A stretch of DNA of 64,000 bases from contig DATJBS010000050.1 in assembly GCA_035515235.1 (NCBI GenBank), positions 54,410-118,409 of the forward strand. Direction: 5' to 3'. This stretch comes from JAMLHH01 sp035515235. GTDB lineage: Bacteria; Bacteroidota; Bacteroidia; Chitinophagales; JADIYW01. A program made the translations under genes and the position numbers. Each line of letters starts with the position of its first letter. Within the stretch, counting starts at the first letter, position 1. Under the pieces are notes generated by a model. It saw nothing but the letters and a program-made list of their open reading frames with translations, did not search any database and was not told the origin of the DNA. Positions 26,725-35,450 of the stretch are shown piece after piece.

Positions 26725-26745
26725 ATGAATTGAATCGCAATTCAT
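26725..26745. promoter_or_regulatory. Inverted repeat ATGAATTG-N5-CAATTCAT
   Basis: Perfect 8-bp arms lie 69 bp before the start of the channel-like gene and 205 bp after hipT. It could be an operator or the remnant of a transcript hairpin; there is no U-tract. The rest of 26521-26813 shows nothing else recognisable. Confidence 0.35.
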
Positions 26746-26813
26746 TGATTCACAATATATCTATCAGAATTTTTGTATCTTTTAGCGATATAATTATAAC
26801 GAAAAAATATAAT

Positions 26814-28045
26814 ATGGAATTACAATTACAGCGCTTTGCTAACAGAACAACTGATTTTCTACCCAATCTTTTAGGAGCATTATTGATCTTAATAATTGGT
26901 TGGTTAATCGCTAAGAGTTTTCAAAACTCACTTTAAAAATTCTCGAACGCACTAGATGGGGCGATCAAGTAATGAAAGAAAATGATGCTAAAAACATCAC
27001 ACATTTTATAGCCAATATTGTCTATTATCTCATAATGGTCATCGTATTATTGGTGACTCTTGAAATTTTGCAACTGAGTGTCGTCCTCGATCCACTAAAA
27101 AATATGCTGAATGAATTCTTATTGTTCATTCCTAATGTGATAGGTGCATTTCTGATTGGCTTAGTAGGTTATCTATTGGCTAAGTTTGTTTCCAACCTGA
27201 TTACAATGGGTGGAAGTTTTGTAGACAAATTAGTAGACAAAACAGGTTTTAAGGATACAGATAATTTGGTAAATATCTTTCAGAAAATTGTTTTCTTAAT
27301 CATTTTCGTACCTTTTTTAATACAATCCTTCAACGCATTACAACTCAATGCGATATCAGGACCTGCGAATCTTGTACTCTTTCAGTTGACAGATATGATT
27401 GGCGAAATAGTCGTTGCTTCCCTATTATTGATCATATTTATCTGGGGAGGAAAATATCTTGCAACTTTTTTGGAAGACCTATTCAAAAGTTTAGGCTTAG
27501 ACAAAGCAGCTGAAAAGATTAAAATTCAGAATATGATTGGAGCGAATCAGTCGCTATCAAAAATTATAGCCAACCTAATTTATTTCTTTATTGTATTTTT
27601 TGGAATCATTACAGCTACTGCCATCTTAGGATTGAATGATTTAACACACATCCTAAATGAAATTCTAGAAGTAACTGGTAAGATTATATTTGGATTGATC
27701 ATTTTAGCTATTGGAAATTATGTTTCACTATTAATTTATAATGCAATGAAACAGTCCAATAATAATAATTTCATTTCAGGGATAGTTCGTGCAGCATCAC
27801 TAGCTTTATTTATTGCAATAGCTTTAAGAACTATGGGAATTGCAAATGAAATCGTAGAGTTAGCATTCGGTCTTATTTTAGGAGCTATCGCAGTAGCTGT
27901 TGCTCTTAGCTACGGACTTGGAGGAAGAGAAGCAGCCGGAGAACATTTCAAAGAAATTATTGACAAAATTAGAAATAATGACCAAGTCAAAACTCCTACT
28001 GTTCATCCTACAATTCCAAAAGAAGATGATAATAAAAAACAATAA
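26814..28045 (+). pseudogene. Mechanosensitive-channel-like conserved TM-helix protein, frameshifted
   Basis: The first frame gives MELQLQRFANRTTDFLPNL and a membrane helix ending GWLIAK before a TAA at 26934-26936. The next frame continues the same protein as TLKILERTRWGDQV, then runs 357 residues from an internal ATG at 26972 with several more membrane segments and the repeat NLLGALLILIIGWLIAK / NVIGAFLIGLVGYLLAK. One added base near 26919-26926 (a T4 or A4 run) restores a single frame of about 410 residues. The family is the conserved TM-helix proteins related to MscS. It is either a recent loss, a phase-variable gene or a sequencing error. Confidence 0.7.
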
Positions 28046-28078
28046 GAGTTAAATTTAAAACTCTTACAGAAACAGAAA

Positions 28079-28110
28079 GTCGCCAAGTTTTAAAATTTGG
28101 CGGCTTTTTT
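28079..28110 (+). terminator. Rho-independent terminator after the channel-like gene
   Basis: A 13-bp inverted repeat (28079-28091 with 28092-28104, two G-U pairs) is followed by TTTTTT. It lies 33 nt after the stop and supports transcription of the frameshifted locus. Confidence 0.8.
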
Positions 28111-28246
28111 ATTTTCCCTGCATTATGACAATCGCCTTAAAATTTGAAATAAATAAAAATCACCACATAATGAATTTCATTACATGATGATTCAAGTGTT
28201 TTAAAATGCTCTTAGTATCAAAAATTGGAATGAATAAAATTCAATT

Positions 28247-28858
28247 TTAAAACCTATCTGGAAATTGTTGAGCAATTCCATCAGAAAGCATATCAGCCAA
28301 ATCCATTAATTGTTCAAAAACTTCATCATAGATTTTCACTTCATCCTCATGCCTGTTTTCAATATGAGCTACAGCTTCTGACAAAGTCAAATCTAAATGG
28401 TGTTTCATGTGCATTTTCATATGATCTAAATCCCAATTTTTAGGATTCGCAGTATTTAAAAACACAGCTATGTCATCACCATTTTTATACCAAGCAGCTA
28501 CTGATCGATCAAACTGATCTGATTTACCATCTCTTGCAGCCACCAATATATCTCCTGCTACTACGATATGTTCTGTCAGTAAATCTGTCAAAGCTTTGCC
28601 ACCAGCTTCTCCGTAATAAGGTTTAATAGCATTACCGATATCTTTTTGATTTTGCAGTAACCTCGTCAAATCTGCATTAGCATCCGCAGTCTGATCCAAA
28701 AGTCCAATAATAACATCTCGTGTCGCCGAGGCATGCTCCGCCCATAAGGTTCGCATTTCAGCTTTAAAAACTGAGTTATTAGTAATCTTTACTGCTTGCG
28801 CATCTTCCTTATTACAACTCTGCATCAACAGAGAACCTATGCATACCGCTAACAGCAT
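28247..28858 (-). CDS. Putative lipoprotein, His-rich helical domain
   Basis: A hydrophobic start ends at a lipobox-like LLMQSCNKED. The ATG at 28858 gives a short signal of 14 residues without basic charge, and a TTG at 28933 would add 25 residues including several Lys, so the true start is uncertain. The mature part is helical, with MKMHMKHHLDLTLSEAVAHIENRHEDEVKIYDE, compatible with a four-helix metal-binding fold. It lies downstream of a DoxX-like gene on the same strand. The function is unknown. Confidence 0.55.
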   Translation of the reverse strand: MLLAVCIGSLLMQSCNKEDAQAVKITNNSVFKAEMRTLWAEHASATRDVIIGLLDQTADANADLTRLLQNQKDIGNAIKPYYGEAGGKALTDLLTEHIVVAGDILVAARDGKSDQFDRSVAAWYKNGDDIAVFLNTANPKNWDLDHMKMHMKHHLDLTLSEAVAHIENRHEDEVKIYDEVFEQLMDLADMLSDGIAQQFPDRF

Positions 28859-28953
28859 TAAGTTTTTCAGTACAATATTTTTAATTTTAAATAATTTAAG
28901 TGAATAATAAATGTTGGATAAATAAAATGTCAAAAGGATACTAACCTTTCGAA

Positions 28954-29337
28954 TTAATTTTTGTGAGAGCTATAATTACATTCGGATAATTTTGCTAAAC
29001 TGAATGCAGCTATCGCCATCACGATATCTCTAACTGCTACATCCACATAAGTCCAACTAAATATCAAGCTCAAAGCAATTCCTACCAACCACACAGCTAC
29101 AACATAAGCTCCTACCCTAGTTTTTACTAGAACTAATATTCCTGCAATTATTTCTATCACACCCACTATCATCATAAATGCAGAAGGCTCTATTGTAAGT
29201 ATTTCCACAAAACCCGGTGACAAATATTGGCTCCAGTCAGTTAAAATATTAAAAAATTTATCTAAGCCCGCTACTATCGGCACTAAACCGAAAGTGTATT
29301 TTAAGAGCATCTGAACGAATCTTACATTGGAATCCAT
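28954..29337 (-). CDS. DoxX-like membrane protein
   Basis: The 127-residue protein has four membrane helices and the DoxX pattern LLKYTFGLVPIVAGLDKFFN followed by a Gly-rich helix 3 (VGVIEIIAGILVLVKTRVGAYVV). Family members are linked to respiration or redox stress. It is 95 nt upstream of the lipoprotein start and transcribed away from a sigma factor gene, suggesting a shared regulatory region. Confidence 0.7.
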   Translation of the reverse strand: MDSNVRFVQMLLKYTFGLVPIVAGLDKFFNILTDWSQYLSPGFVEILTIEPSAFMMIVGVIEIIAGILVLVKTRVGAYVVAVWLVGIALSLIFSWTYVDVAVRDIVMAIAAFSLAKLSECNYSSHKN

Positions 29338-29402
29338 AACTTTAATTTTTAAGTATTTATAAATTGATTTTCCCTCTTTGGATGACAGATTTATAAAATG
29401 GA

Positions 29403-29416
29403 TACAAAATTTTGTA
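29403..29416. promoter_or_regulatory. Perfect palindrome TACAAAATTTTGTA
   Basis: This 14-bp perfect palindrome lies between the leftward doxX-like gene (66 bp away) and the rightward sigma factor gene (42 bp away). It could be a dimeric repressor site for both. Confidence 0.45.
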
Positions 29417-29458
29417 ACTTTTTTTGACTTTTAGTATCTAACTAAAAAAGACAAGCAC

Positions 29459-30133
29459 ATGGAAGCTATCAATATTCATAACTACAAAAGCCACCAGATA
29501 GAAGACCGAGAAATCATCCAACGCATCATTGGGGGCGAGAAAGAACTCTACGAAATTTTAGTCAGACGCAATAACCAAAAACTCTATCGCGTAATTAGAA
29601 GCTACTTAAAAGAAGAAGCCGAAATCGAAGACATCATGCAAGAAAGCTATATCAAAGCTTATACGAAATTGTACCAATTCAAACAAGACGCTGCCTTTTC
29701 TACATGGTTGATACGCATCGGCATCAACGAATCTTTAGCACGCATAAAAGAAAAAGGAAAATTAATTCACCTCCATGAAACATCTTACGATGAGAAGAGT
29801 AATTCAATATTAGAGATTCCCGATAGCAAACAGTTAAACCCACAGAGCAATATGATACGGAATGAAGCAAAACTTTTATTGGAAAGCGCCATCGACAGTT
29901 TAGATTCAAAATACAGAACCGTTTATATGATGAAAGAAGTCGAAGACATGAGCATCAAAGAGATTTCAATCGCCTTAGACATCACCATTCCCAATGTAAA
30001 AGTGCGTTTACACAGAGCAAAAGAAATGTTGAAAGAAAAACTTTATGAAGTGGCTTCCGACAAAGAAATCTTTGAATTTGGAAACAGTAGATGCGATAGA
30101 ATTACAAATAATGTCATGGACAAAATCAATTAA
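29459..30133 (+). CDS. ECF-type RNA polymerase sigma factor
   Basis: The 224-residue protein has sigma region 2 (LYEILVRRNNQKLYRVIRSY...IEDIMQESYIKAY) and region 4 (LDSKYRTVYMMKEVEDMSIKEISIAL...VRLHRAKEMLK). No anti-sigma gene is beside it; instead a DoxX-like/lipoprotein pair diverges. It carries a C-terminal tail of about 40 residues after region 4. It is 59 nt before the first copy of a structured repeat element. Confidence 0.85.
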   Translation: MEAINIHNYKSHQIEDREIIQRIIGGEKELYEILVRRNNQKLYRVIRSYLKEEAEIEDIMQESYIKAYTKLYQFKQDAAFSTWLIRIGINESLARIKEKGKLIHLHETSYDEKSNSILEIPDSKQLNPQSNMIRNEAKLLLESAIDSLDSKYRTVYMMKEVEDMSIKEISIALDITIPNVKVRLHRAKEMLKEKLYEVASDKEIFEFGNSRCDRITNNVMDKIN

Positions 30134-30191
30134 GCGCGTTTTGGCGTCCTAAACCCTTAAACGAAAAATACCAACTATTTCATTATGATTT

Positions 30192-30276
30192 GGGCAGCAA
30201 TTCCGGCTTTCGTTTCATCTTCTCTACTTTCCGAAAAATCTTCAAGTAGAGTGATATTCCACTCTATCCGGGCTGC
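30192..30276 (+). repeat. Structured downstream element, copy 1
   Basis: The element starts GGGCAGC and ends GGGCTGC. A closing stem GCAGC (30194-30198) pairs with GCTGC (30272-30276), and an inner 8-bp hairpin pairs CTCTACTT (30222-30229) with AAGTAGAG (30244-30251). It shares TCCGGCTTTC and ATATTCCACTCTATCCG blocks with copies at 41603 and 55821. It lies 59 nt after the sigma factor stop, on the same strand. An ORF across it is not supported. Confidence 0.7.
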
Positions 30277-30393
30277 AGTAGTTGTTACAACTAGATCAAG
30301 ATTGATGCTTGAGCGAACAAAGTATTTTTGTAGTACCTACTCCCCTTTTTCGAACTATTTATATTACATTACTAATACTAAAAAATGTAAGCC

Positions 30394-30621
30394 ATGAGAA
30401 AAAACATAGGTTCGCCAGATAAAATTATCAGAATAACTATAGCTGCTATTATTGTAGTTTTATTTTTCACAGGAACAATTAATGGTACATTAGCTATCGT
30501 TCTTTTAGTAATAGCTGCAGCATTAGTATTGACCAGCTTTATTAGTTTCTGTCCTTTATACGCAATGTTGGGCATCAATAGTTGTCCGATAGAAGAAAAC
30601 AAAAAAGAACATACACTTTAA
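30394..30621 (+). CDS. DUF2892 (YgaP-type) inner-membrane protein
   Basis: The 75-residue protein has two membrane helices, opening MRKNIGSPDKIIRI and ending in FCPLYAMLGINSCPIEE, which is the DUF2892 family signature including the CPLY and CP motifs. Related domains occur beside rhodanese domains in sulfur metabolism, but none is present here. It is a single-gene unit. Confidence 0.8.
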   Translation: MRKNIGSPDKIIRITIAAIIVVLFFTGTINGTLAIVLLVIAAALVLTSFISFCPLYAMLGINSCPIEENKKEHTL

Positions 30622-30749
30622 CAAGTTTCAATTTTTACATTTTCGAGACTTCTTTGAAACTCAATTGATTTTCAAGGAAGTCTTAGTTATATAACCTATA
30701 GGACACTATTTTAAAATTATGTTCTTACTTTAAACATTAAAAATAATCT

Positions 30750-31523
30750 ATGGAGTTTTCAAAACTTTTTGACTTAAAAGATAAAGTAGCCATTGTCACA
30801 GGTGGAGCTAATGGAATTGGAAAAGCTACAGCATTACGCTTGGCTCAAGCCGGTGCCAATATTGTCATAGCCGACTTAAGAAAGCGAGACGCTGAACAAG
30901 CAGCCAAAGAAATTGAAAAAGAAGGAGTTAAAGCCTTAGCAGTTGAATGCAATATCTTAAACGATGATGAATTAGTTCGATTAGTGGACAAAACTATCGA
31001 AGAATTTGGCACTATCAATATTTTAATCAATAACGCAGGAGGTGGCGGAGGCGGACGGGAAAATCCATTTAAAATTTCTATAGAGGAATTTAAAAGAGAT
31101 TTCGATTTGAATGTATTCAGCGCATGGAGATTGTGTCAATTATGCGTTCCTCACATGAAAACTTCAAGATATGGCTCTATCGTCATCACCACTTCAATGT
31201 CTAGCATCAACCAAAGTCCAAACATGAGTGGATACGCCGCATCTAAAGCAGCAGTCAATCATATGGTTGCCAACTTAGCTCATGATTTTGGCCCAGAAGT
31301 CAGAATCAACGCTGTCGGTCCGGGAGCTACAAGAACTGCAGCACTAGAAAGTGTATTGACTCCACATATAGAAAAAACAATGTTAGCCCATACTCCTATT
31401 AAAAGATTAGGAGAAGCGGATGATATTGCAGGAGCTATGTTATACTTCGCATCTCCAATTTCAGAATGGGTCAGTGGCCAAACCTTATTTGTCAATGGTG
31501 GTGGAGTGCAAGTTTTAGAATAA
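30750..31523 (+). CDS. Short-chain dehydrogenase/reductase, hydroxysteroid-dehydrogenase-like
   Basis: The 257-residue classical SDR has the cofactor loop TGGANGIGKA, NNAGG, and a catalytic S-Y-K triad with YAASKAA. The C-terminal P-G-A-T-R-T is the usual substrate-loop start. The sequence is close to the 7-alpha-hydroxysteroid dehydrogenase branch but the substrate cannot be named. A lipoprotein gene starts 7 nt downstream, so they may share a transcript. Confidence 0.8.
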   Translation: MEFSKLFDLKDKVAIVTGGANGIGKATALRLAQAGANIVIADLRKRDAEQAAKEIEKEGVKALAVECNILNDDELVRLVDKTIEEFGTINILINNAGGGGGGRENPFKISIEEFKRDFDLNVFSAWRLCQLCVPHMKTSRYGSIVITTSMSSINQSPNMSGYAASKAAVNHMVANLAHDFGPEVRINAVGPGATRTAALESVLTPHIEKTMLAHTPIKRLGEADDIAGAMLYFASPISEWVSGQTLFVNGGGVQVLE

Positions 31524-31530
31524 TTTCCGC

Positions 31531-32004
31531 ATGATAAAGTATATTATACTACTCTTTGGCATTGCATTGATTTCATGTAATTCAAGTGAAAATAATAAGC
31601 AAAACGCAGAGCTTACTCCAGCCAACTTTGATTGGTTATTAGGGGAATGGCAAAGAGTCAATGAGCAAAAAGGAAGAGAGACGTTCGAAATCTGGGAAAA
31701 AGTCAATGAACTTGAATATTCCGGAAGAGCATGGACCATTCAAAATTCAGATACTATTTTTCAAGAACAAATGTCCTTTTACAAATCAGGAGACTTATGG
31801 AACTTGTCTGTAAAAACACCAGATGAAATTGACAATATCATCTTTAACGGAATTATGCACACTGAAAATAAATTCATTGTGGTGAATAAAGAAATTGATT
31901 TTCCTAATCAGATCATATATTGGACAGAAGACGGAAAGCTTTATGCTACAGTTTCTAATTCTGAAATTAATTTATCATTCGAATTTGAAATTATAAAAGA
32001 ATAA
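31531..32004 (+). CDS. Lipoprotein of the DUF6265 type
   Basis: A short signal ends with lipobox ALISC (lipid Cys 16). The mature domain starts with FDWLLGEWQRVNEQKGRETFE and continues as a beta-rich calycin-like fold, the pattern of DUF6265. It is 7 nt after the SDR gene. The function is unknown. Confidence 0.65.
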   Translation: MIKYIILLFGIALISCNSSENNKQNAELTPANFDWLLGEWQRVNEQKGRETFEIWEKVNELEYSGRAWTIQNSDTIFQEQMSFYKSGDLWNLSVKTPDEIDNIIFNGIMHTENKFIVVNKEIDFPNQIIYWTEDGKLYATVSNSEINLSFEFEIIKE

Positions 32005-32040
32005 TTTTATCGTTACGTAAGTGGAGCATATCATTATGAA

Positions 32041-32458
32041 CCACGTCATTCTGAATTTGTCATTCCTAACCTTGTCATTCTGAACTTGTTTCAGAATCGT
32101 TTCAGAATCTAATCATTACAGAATCTCTAATTGATACTCTAGAGATTACGGGACATGCCCGCAATGACTACGCGGACTAAATCCGCAATGACGTTAGGGG
32201 TAAAACGAACTACTCTGTCATTCCGAACCACGTCATTCCGAACCACGTCATTCCTAACCACGTCATTCCAAACCACGTCATTCTGAATTTAGTTCAGAAT
32301 CTAATCGTTACAGAATCTAATCGTTTCAGAATCTCTAAGTAATACTCAATAGATTGCGGATCGAGTCCGCAATGACGTTACGGGTAAAAAGAACTACTCT
32401 GTCATCTGAACCTTGTCATTCCGAACCACGTCATTCTGAATTTAGTTCAGCATCTAAT
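32041..32458. repeat. Array of GTCATTCTGAA / CGCAATGAC interspersed repeats
   Basis: Multiple degenerate copies of GTCATTCYGAA, often followed by TTTAGTTCAGAATCT, then AGAGATTGCGGATCGAG and a closing CCGCAATGACG. The ends are inverted (GTCATT and AATGAC) and the inner part forms TTGCGGA/TCCGCAA hairpins. Related copies are at 43131 and 56040-56417. This fills most of the 600-bp gap 32005-32603, which has no supported gene. Confidence 0.75.
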
Positions 32459-32603
32459 CTCAAATTAAACAAACGGAACAATCCCCAACTCTAATTTTTG
32501 CAGACGGGCACCCACTCTGTGAAAAAGGCGTAAGATCTTTAACTGTTTGACGAATTATACAGAGCAGAGAAGAAGCAAGAGTTTCAATATTCCACTTAAA
32601 ACA

Positions 32604-33722
32604 TCACAAAACAATCTTTCCGATAGTATTAACCAAAATATCATCGACCCATACTTCCGAAGATTGACCGCTCACTCCTATTCCGAATAAAGGTCCGTTC
32701 AGAGGTTCAAATTTTAAATTGTCAATCAATCTTCCATTCACAAATAAATAATAAGCATTTCCCACTTTTCGAATCAATATTTCATTGAAAACATCATTGA
32801 AAACTTTTACTTGAGGTTTAGAAGTCACAATTCCTTTGGAGATTTGACCTATTGAAACAAATCCATCTTGATTAATGATAATTGCAAATGGATCTTTCAC
32901 ACTACTTCCGCCCCAATAAAAAGTCATATTTCCATCTTTACCACCAGGTATGGCCATATTGAATCTGATTTCAAAATCAGTGTTATCAGGTATATTGACT
33001 TCAAAAGGTATGATATAAGAACCTTTGACATAACTTTGTAGCTCTAATCGATCATCAGTAATTTCTCTTCTTACAACTGTATTTTCACCTAAAGACCAAT
33101 TTTTAACTAATGCACTATCTACTTGAGGAAGACTATCTAAATCAATATCTTCAGCAGCAGCATAAGTGAAATTATCAAAAAACAAAGTATCTAAAACAGC
33201 ATACGGCGAAGTATAGGTTTCATTAATTTGAGCCCATGCAGGAGATCCCACATTCTTGTCAAACATTTCATCGATATAATATTCTCTTTTAAATTCATTG
33301 AGCACAGAACCATATAATGTCTCACCAGTTGGTTTCATAATACTCGCAGGATTGCCGTTGAGTAAAGTGTCATTATTATGTCCACGATTTAAAATACAAT
33401 GACACAATTCGTGAAAGACGAGTTGTTCTCTTGAAAAATCAGAAGTTCTCCAATTAGCAGAAGTTGTATCAATAAAAATCATCGGAGTATGACCGTATCT
33501 TTTTCTACATAATCCAGCTGCTTGAGTTTTTGAAGAAAGCAAATTGAATTTGTAAGAAATTACTAAATCATCTATCACCAAACGATGCCCTCTTTTGCCC
33601 GCTTCTGCAAGAAATAAAGAAACATAAGGTTGCACCTCTTTGGGCACATCATATACCTTTATAGTTCTATCCTTACAAGATACAATTAGAAAAAAAACAA
33701 AAATTAAATACCTATAGCTCAC
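32604..33722 (-). CDS. Lipoprotein with a HExxH metallopeptidase-like domain
   Basis: The start is GTG at 33720-33722, sharing its G with the stop of the upstream transglutaminase-like gene. A lipobox-like LIVSC (Cys 16) follows a hydrophobic stretch. HELCH (104-108) with H115 forms a putative zinc site, next to GTT-like FIDTTSANW. The C-terminal half (about 190-370) is a beta-rich, LamG/concanavalin-like domain. It may act on cell-surface proteins or glycans. No family name is recognised. Confidence 0.6.
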   Translation of the reverse strand: MSYRYLIFVFFLIVSCKDRTIKVYDVPKEVQPYVSLFLAEAGKRGHRLVIDDLVISYKFNLLSSKTQAAGLCRKRYGHTPMIFIDTTSANWRTSDFSREQLVFHELCHCILNRGHNNDTLLNGNPASIMKPTGETLYGSVLNEFKREYYIDEMFDKNVGSPAWAQINETYTSPYAVLDTLFFDNFTYAAAEDIDLDSLPQVDSALVKNWSLGENTVVRREITDDRLELQSYVKGSYIIPFEVNIPDNTDFEIRFNMAIPGGKDGNMTFYWGGSSVKDPFAIIINQDGFVSIGQISKGIVTSKPQVKVFNDVFNEILIRKVGNAYYLFVNGRLIDNLKFEPLNGPLFGIGVSGQSSEVWVDDILVNTIGKIVL

Positions 33723-34387
33723 TACTCAATATTCATACAAACATCTTGCCTATGTTTGAAGAAGTGAGGATAATGTTGAACTAAAGCATGAACAAACATA
33801 TCGTGAGGCACATCGTGACAAGTTCCATAATCATGTAAATATTCCATAAACTCCTCACCATTAGGAGCATACTGCTGAAAAATAGAATCTTCTACTCCAT
33901 TAAACTCTAAAACTTCAACACCAGTTTTTTCGCATAATTCTTTATTAAATGCTGGAGTAGCTTTTACCCATTTCCCATTCAGGTAAACTTCTGAGCAAGA
34001 ATGAAAGGCTAATACGTCAGTTTTTAAGATATCATGATATTTTTCGACTCCAATATGATTTCTCACATCAAAAAAATGAAATCTACTAGGAATTCCTACA
34101 ACTCTCAAAACTGCATTTAACAAACAAGCTTTTTCTGTACAATATCCTTGTTTTGAAGGTCTATTGAGTAATGTACTCGCTTTTAATTCTACTTGCATCA
34201 AGCTGATATTATAAGGATTATACCTAAAGTCATCTCTTACTGCCAAATATAAAAGAATCGCTTGCTGAATAGGATCTTTCTCATCCTTCACTACGCTGTG
34301 AGCATACTCTATTACATCAGGATGATCACTATCTATAAAATAAGTAGGTAAAAGATAAATGTCAAAACCGAGATTTGCTTCTTTCAT
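33722..34387 (-). CDS. Transglutaminase-like protein
   Basis: The 221-residue protein has the transglutaminase core: catalytic-type C83 in GYCTEKACLLNAVLR, then FDVRNH and HSCSEVYLNGKWVKATPAF with H129. The position usually held by the catalytic Asp reads Thr144 (ATPAF instead of the common xDP), so activity is uncertain. Its TAG shares one base with the GTG of the downstream lipoprotein gene. Confidence 0.7.
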   Translation of the reverse strand: MKEANLGFDIYLLPTYFIDSDHPDVIEYAHSVVKDEKDPIQQAILLYLAVRDDFRYNPYNISLMQVELKASTLLNRPSKQGYCTEKACLLNAVLRVVGIPSRFHFFDVRNHIGVEKYHDILKTDVLAFHSCSEVYLNGKWVKATPAFNKELCEKTGVEVLEFNGVEDSIFQQYAPNGEEFMEYLHDYGTCHDVPHDMFVHALVQHYPHFFKHRQDVCMNIE

Positions 34388-34505
34388 TTTACAAATGTAT
34401 CGATAAGTAGGGATTAGAAATCATCAATAATCATTAAAATATAGAAAAAACAGAGAGAATCAACATGTATGGATAAAATAAATGAATTCAAAAACGTTCA
34501 ATCTG

Positions 34506-34513
34506 TATATTTG
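34506..34513 (+). promoter_or_regulatory. -7 box TATATTTG before ftsX
   Basis: The box fits TAnnTTTG and lies 18 bp before the ftsX start codon. No clear -33 TTG is at the expected spacing, so this is a weaker prediction. Confidence 0.45.
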
Positions 34514-34531
34514 AACTGATAAGATAAAATT

Positions 34532-35410
34532 ATGCCCAACAGAGTAGGAAAAAGATCTCCAAGAAAAACCAAGCCAACCTTTAGATATGCTATTTTAAGC
34601 GTAACGCTAATCTTGTTTTTGGTAGGTGTATTATTCACTTTATTCTTTGGAGTCAATAAAGCTTTGAAAGAAATTAAAGAAAGCATCGAAGTAGAAGTTG
34701 AACTTAATGCAGGTATTACACCTGAAGGTATAGATTCAGTAAAAAGTGAATTGAATGCTAAAAGATATATCAACAGTATCAATTTTTACAGTAAAGAAGA
34801 AGCTATCAAAAGTTTTGAAAAAGAACTCAATCAAGATATTGTGGGCATCGCAGGGTTCAATCCATTGTACGACGCTTACCTCATCACTTTGAAAAACGAA
34901 TATTCTGTTCCAGACTCTATTCATATCGTTCATGACGAATTACAGAAGATTGTTGGAGTCAAAAGTGTCAACTATTCTAATGTAGTAGTAGAATTAGTGA
35001 ATGCCAATATGAAAAGAATTAGCACCATTGGTCTAGTAGCAATTGGTATTTTAATCATCATCGCATTTTCACTGATAGATAATACAATTCGACTGATGAT
35101 GTTCTCCCAAAGATTTATTGTAAGAAGTATGCAATTGATCGGTGCTACTAAAGGTTTTATTATCCGTCCATTTATATTAAAAGGATTTTTTGCTGGAATT
35201 ATTAGCGGAGTACTAGCCGTTGGAATGATTGCCACAGGAATTTATTTCATTCAAGAAAGATTTCAAATCATTCATTTAAGTCAAGCAGAATACATCTATC
35301 TAGGGATGGCAGGATTGATATTAATTGGAATTGGAATCGTCATTTGTTTGCTCAGTACTTATCTATCTGTCAACAAATATCTAAGGACTAAATTGGACGA
35401 ATTATATTAA
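34532..35410 (+). CDS. ftsX: Cell-division permease-like protein FtsX
   Basis: The 292-residue protein has a basic cytoplasmic start, a first membrane helix (about 21-42), an extracytoplasmic domain of about 120 residues, and three more helices in the C-terminal FtsX domain (MFSQRFIVRSMQLIGATKGFI). With FtsE it forms an ABC-type complex that activates peptidoglycan hydrolases at the septum. ftsE is not adjacent, as is usual in Bacteroidota, where ftsX is followed by a DUF3098 gene and uppP as here. Confidence 0.9.
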   Translation: MPNRVGKRSPRKTKPTFRYAILSVTLILFLVGVLFTLFFGVNKALKEIKESIEVEVELNAGITPEGIDSVKSELNAKRYINSINFYSKEEAIKSFEKELNQDIVGIAGFNPLYDAYLITLKNEYSVPDSIHIVHDELQKIVGVKSVNYSNVVVELVNANMKRISTIGLVAIGILIIIAFSLIDNTIRLMMFSQRFIVRSMQLIGATKGFIIRPFILKGFFAGIISGVLAVGMIATGIYFIQERFQIIHLSQAEYIYLGMAGLILIGIGIVICLLSTYLSVNKYLRTKLDELY

Positions 35411-35435
35411 ATCTTATTAGACAATAAATTTTACT

Positions 35436-35443
35436 TAATTTTG
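35436..35443 (+). promoter_or_regulatory. -7 box TAATTTTG before the DUF3098 gene
   Basis: It fits TAnnTTTG and ends 7 bp before the ATG, which would give a very short or absent 5' leader. The spacing to any -33 TTG is imperfect. Confidence 0.4.
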
Positions 35444-35450
35444 TAGGATT

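Noticed and set aside
26912..26972. Programmed -1 frameshift in the channel-like gene
   Set aside because: There is no classic X-XXY-YYZ slippery heptamer with a downstream structure, and a one-base loss in a T4 or A4 run explains it better.
30185..30397. 70-residue ORF across structured element copy 1
   Set aside because: The frame lies over a repeated non-coding element and is not kept in the other two copies.
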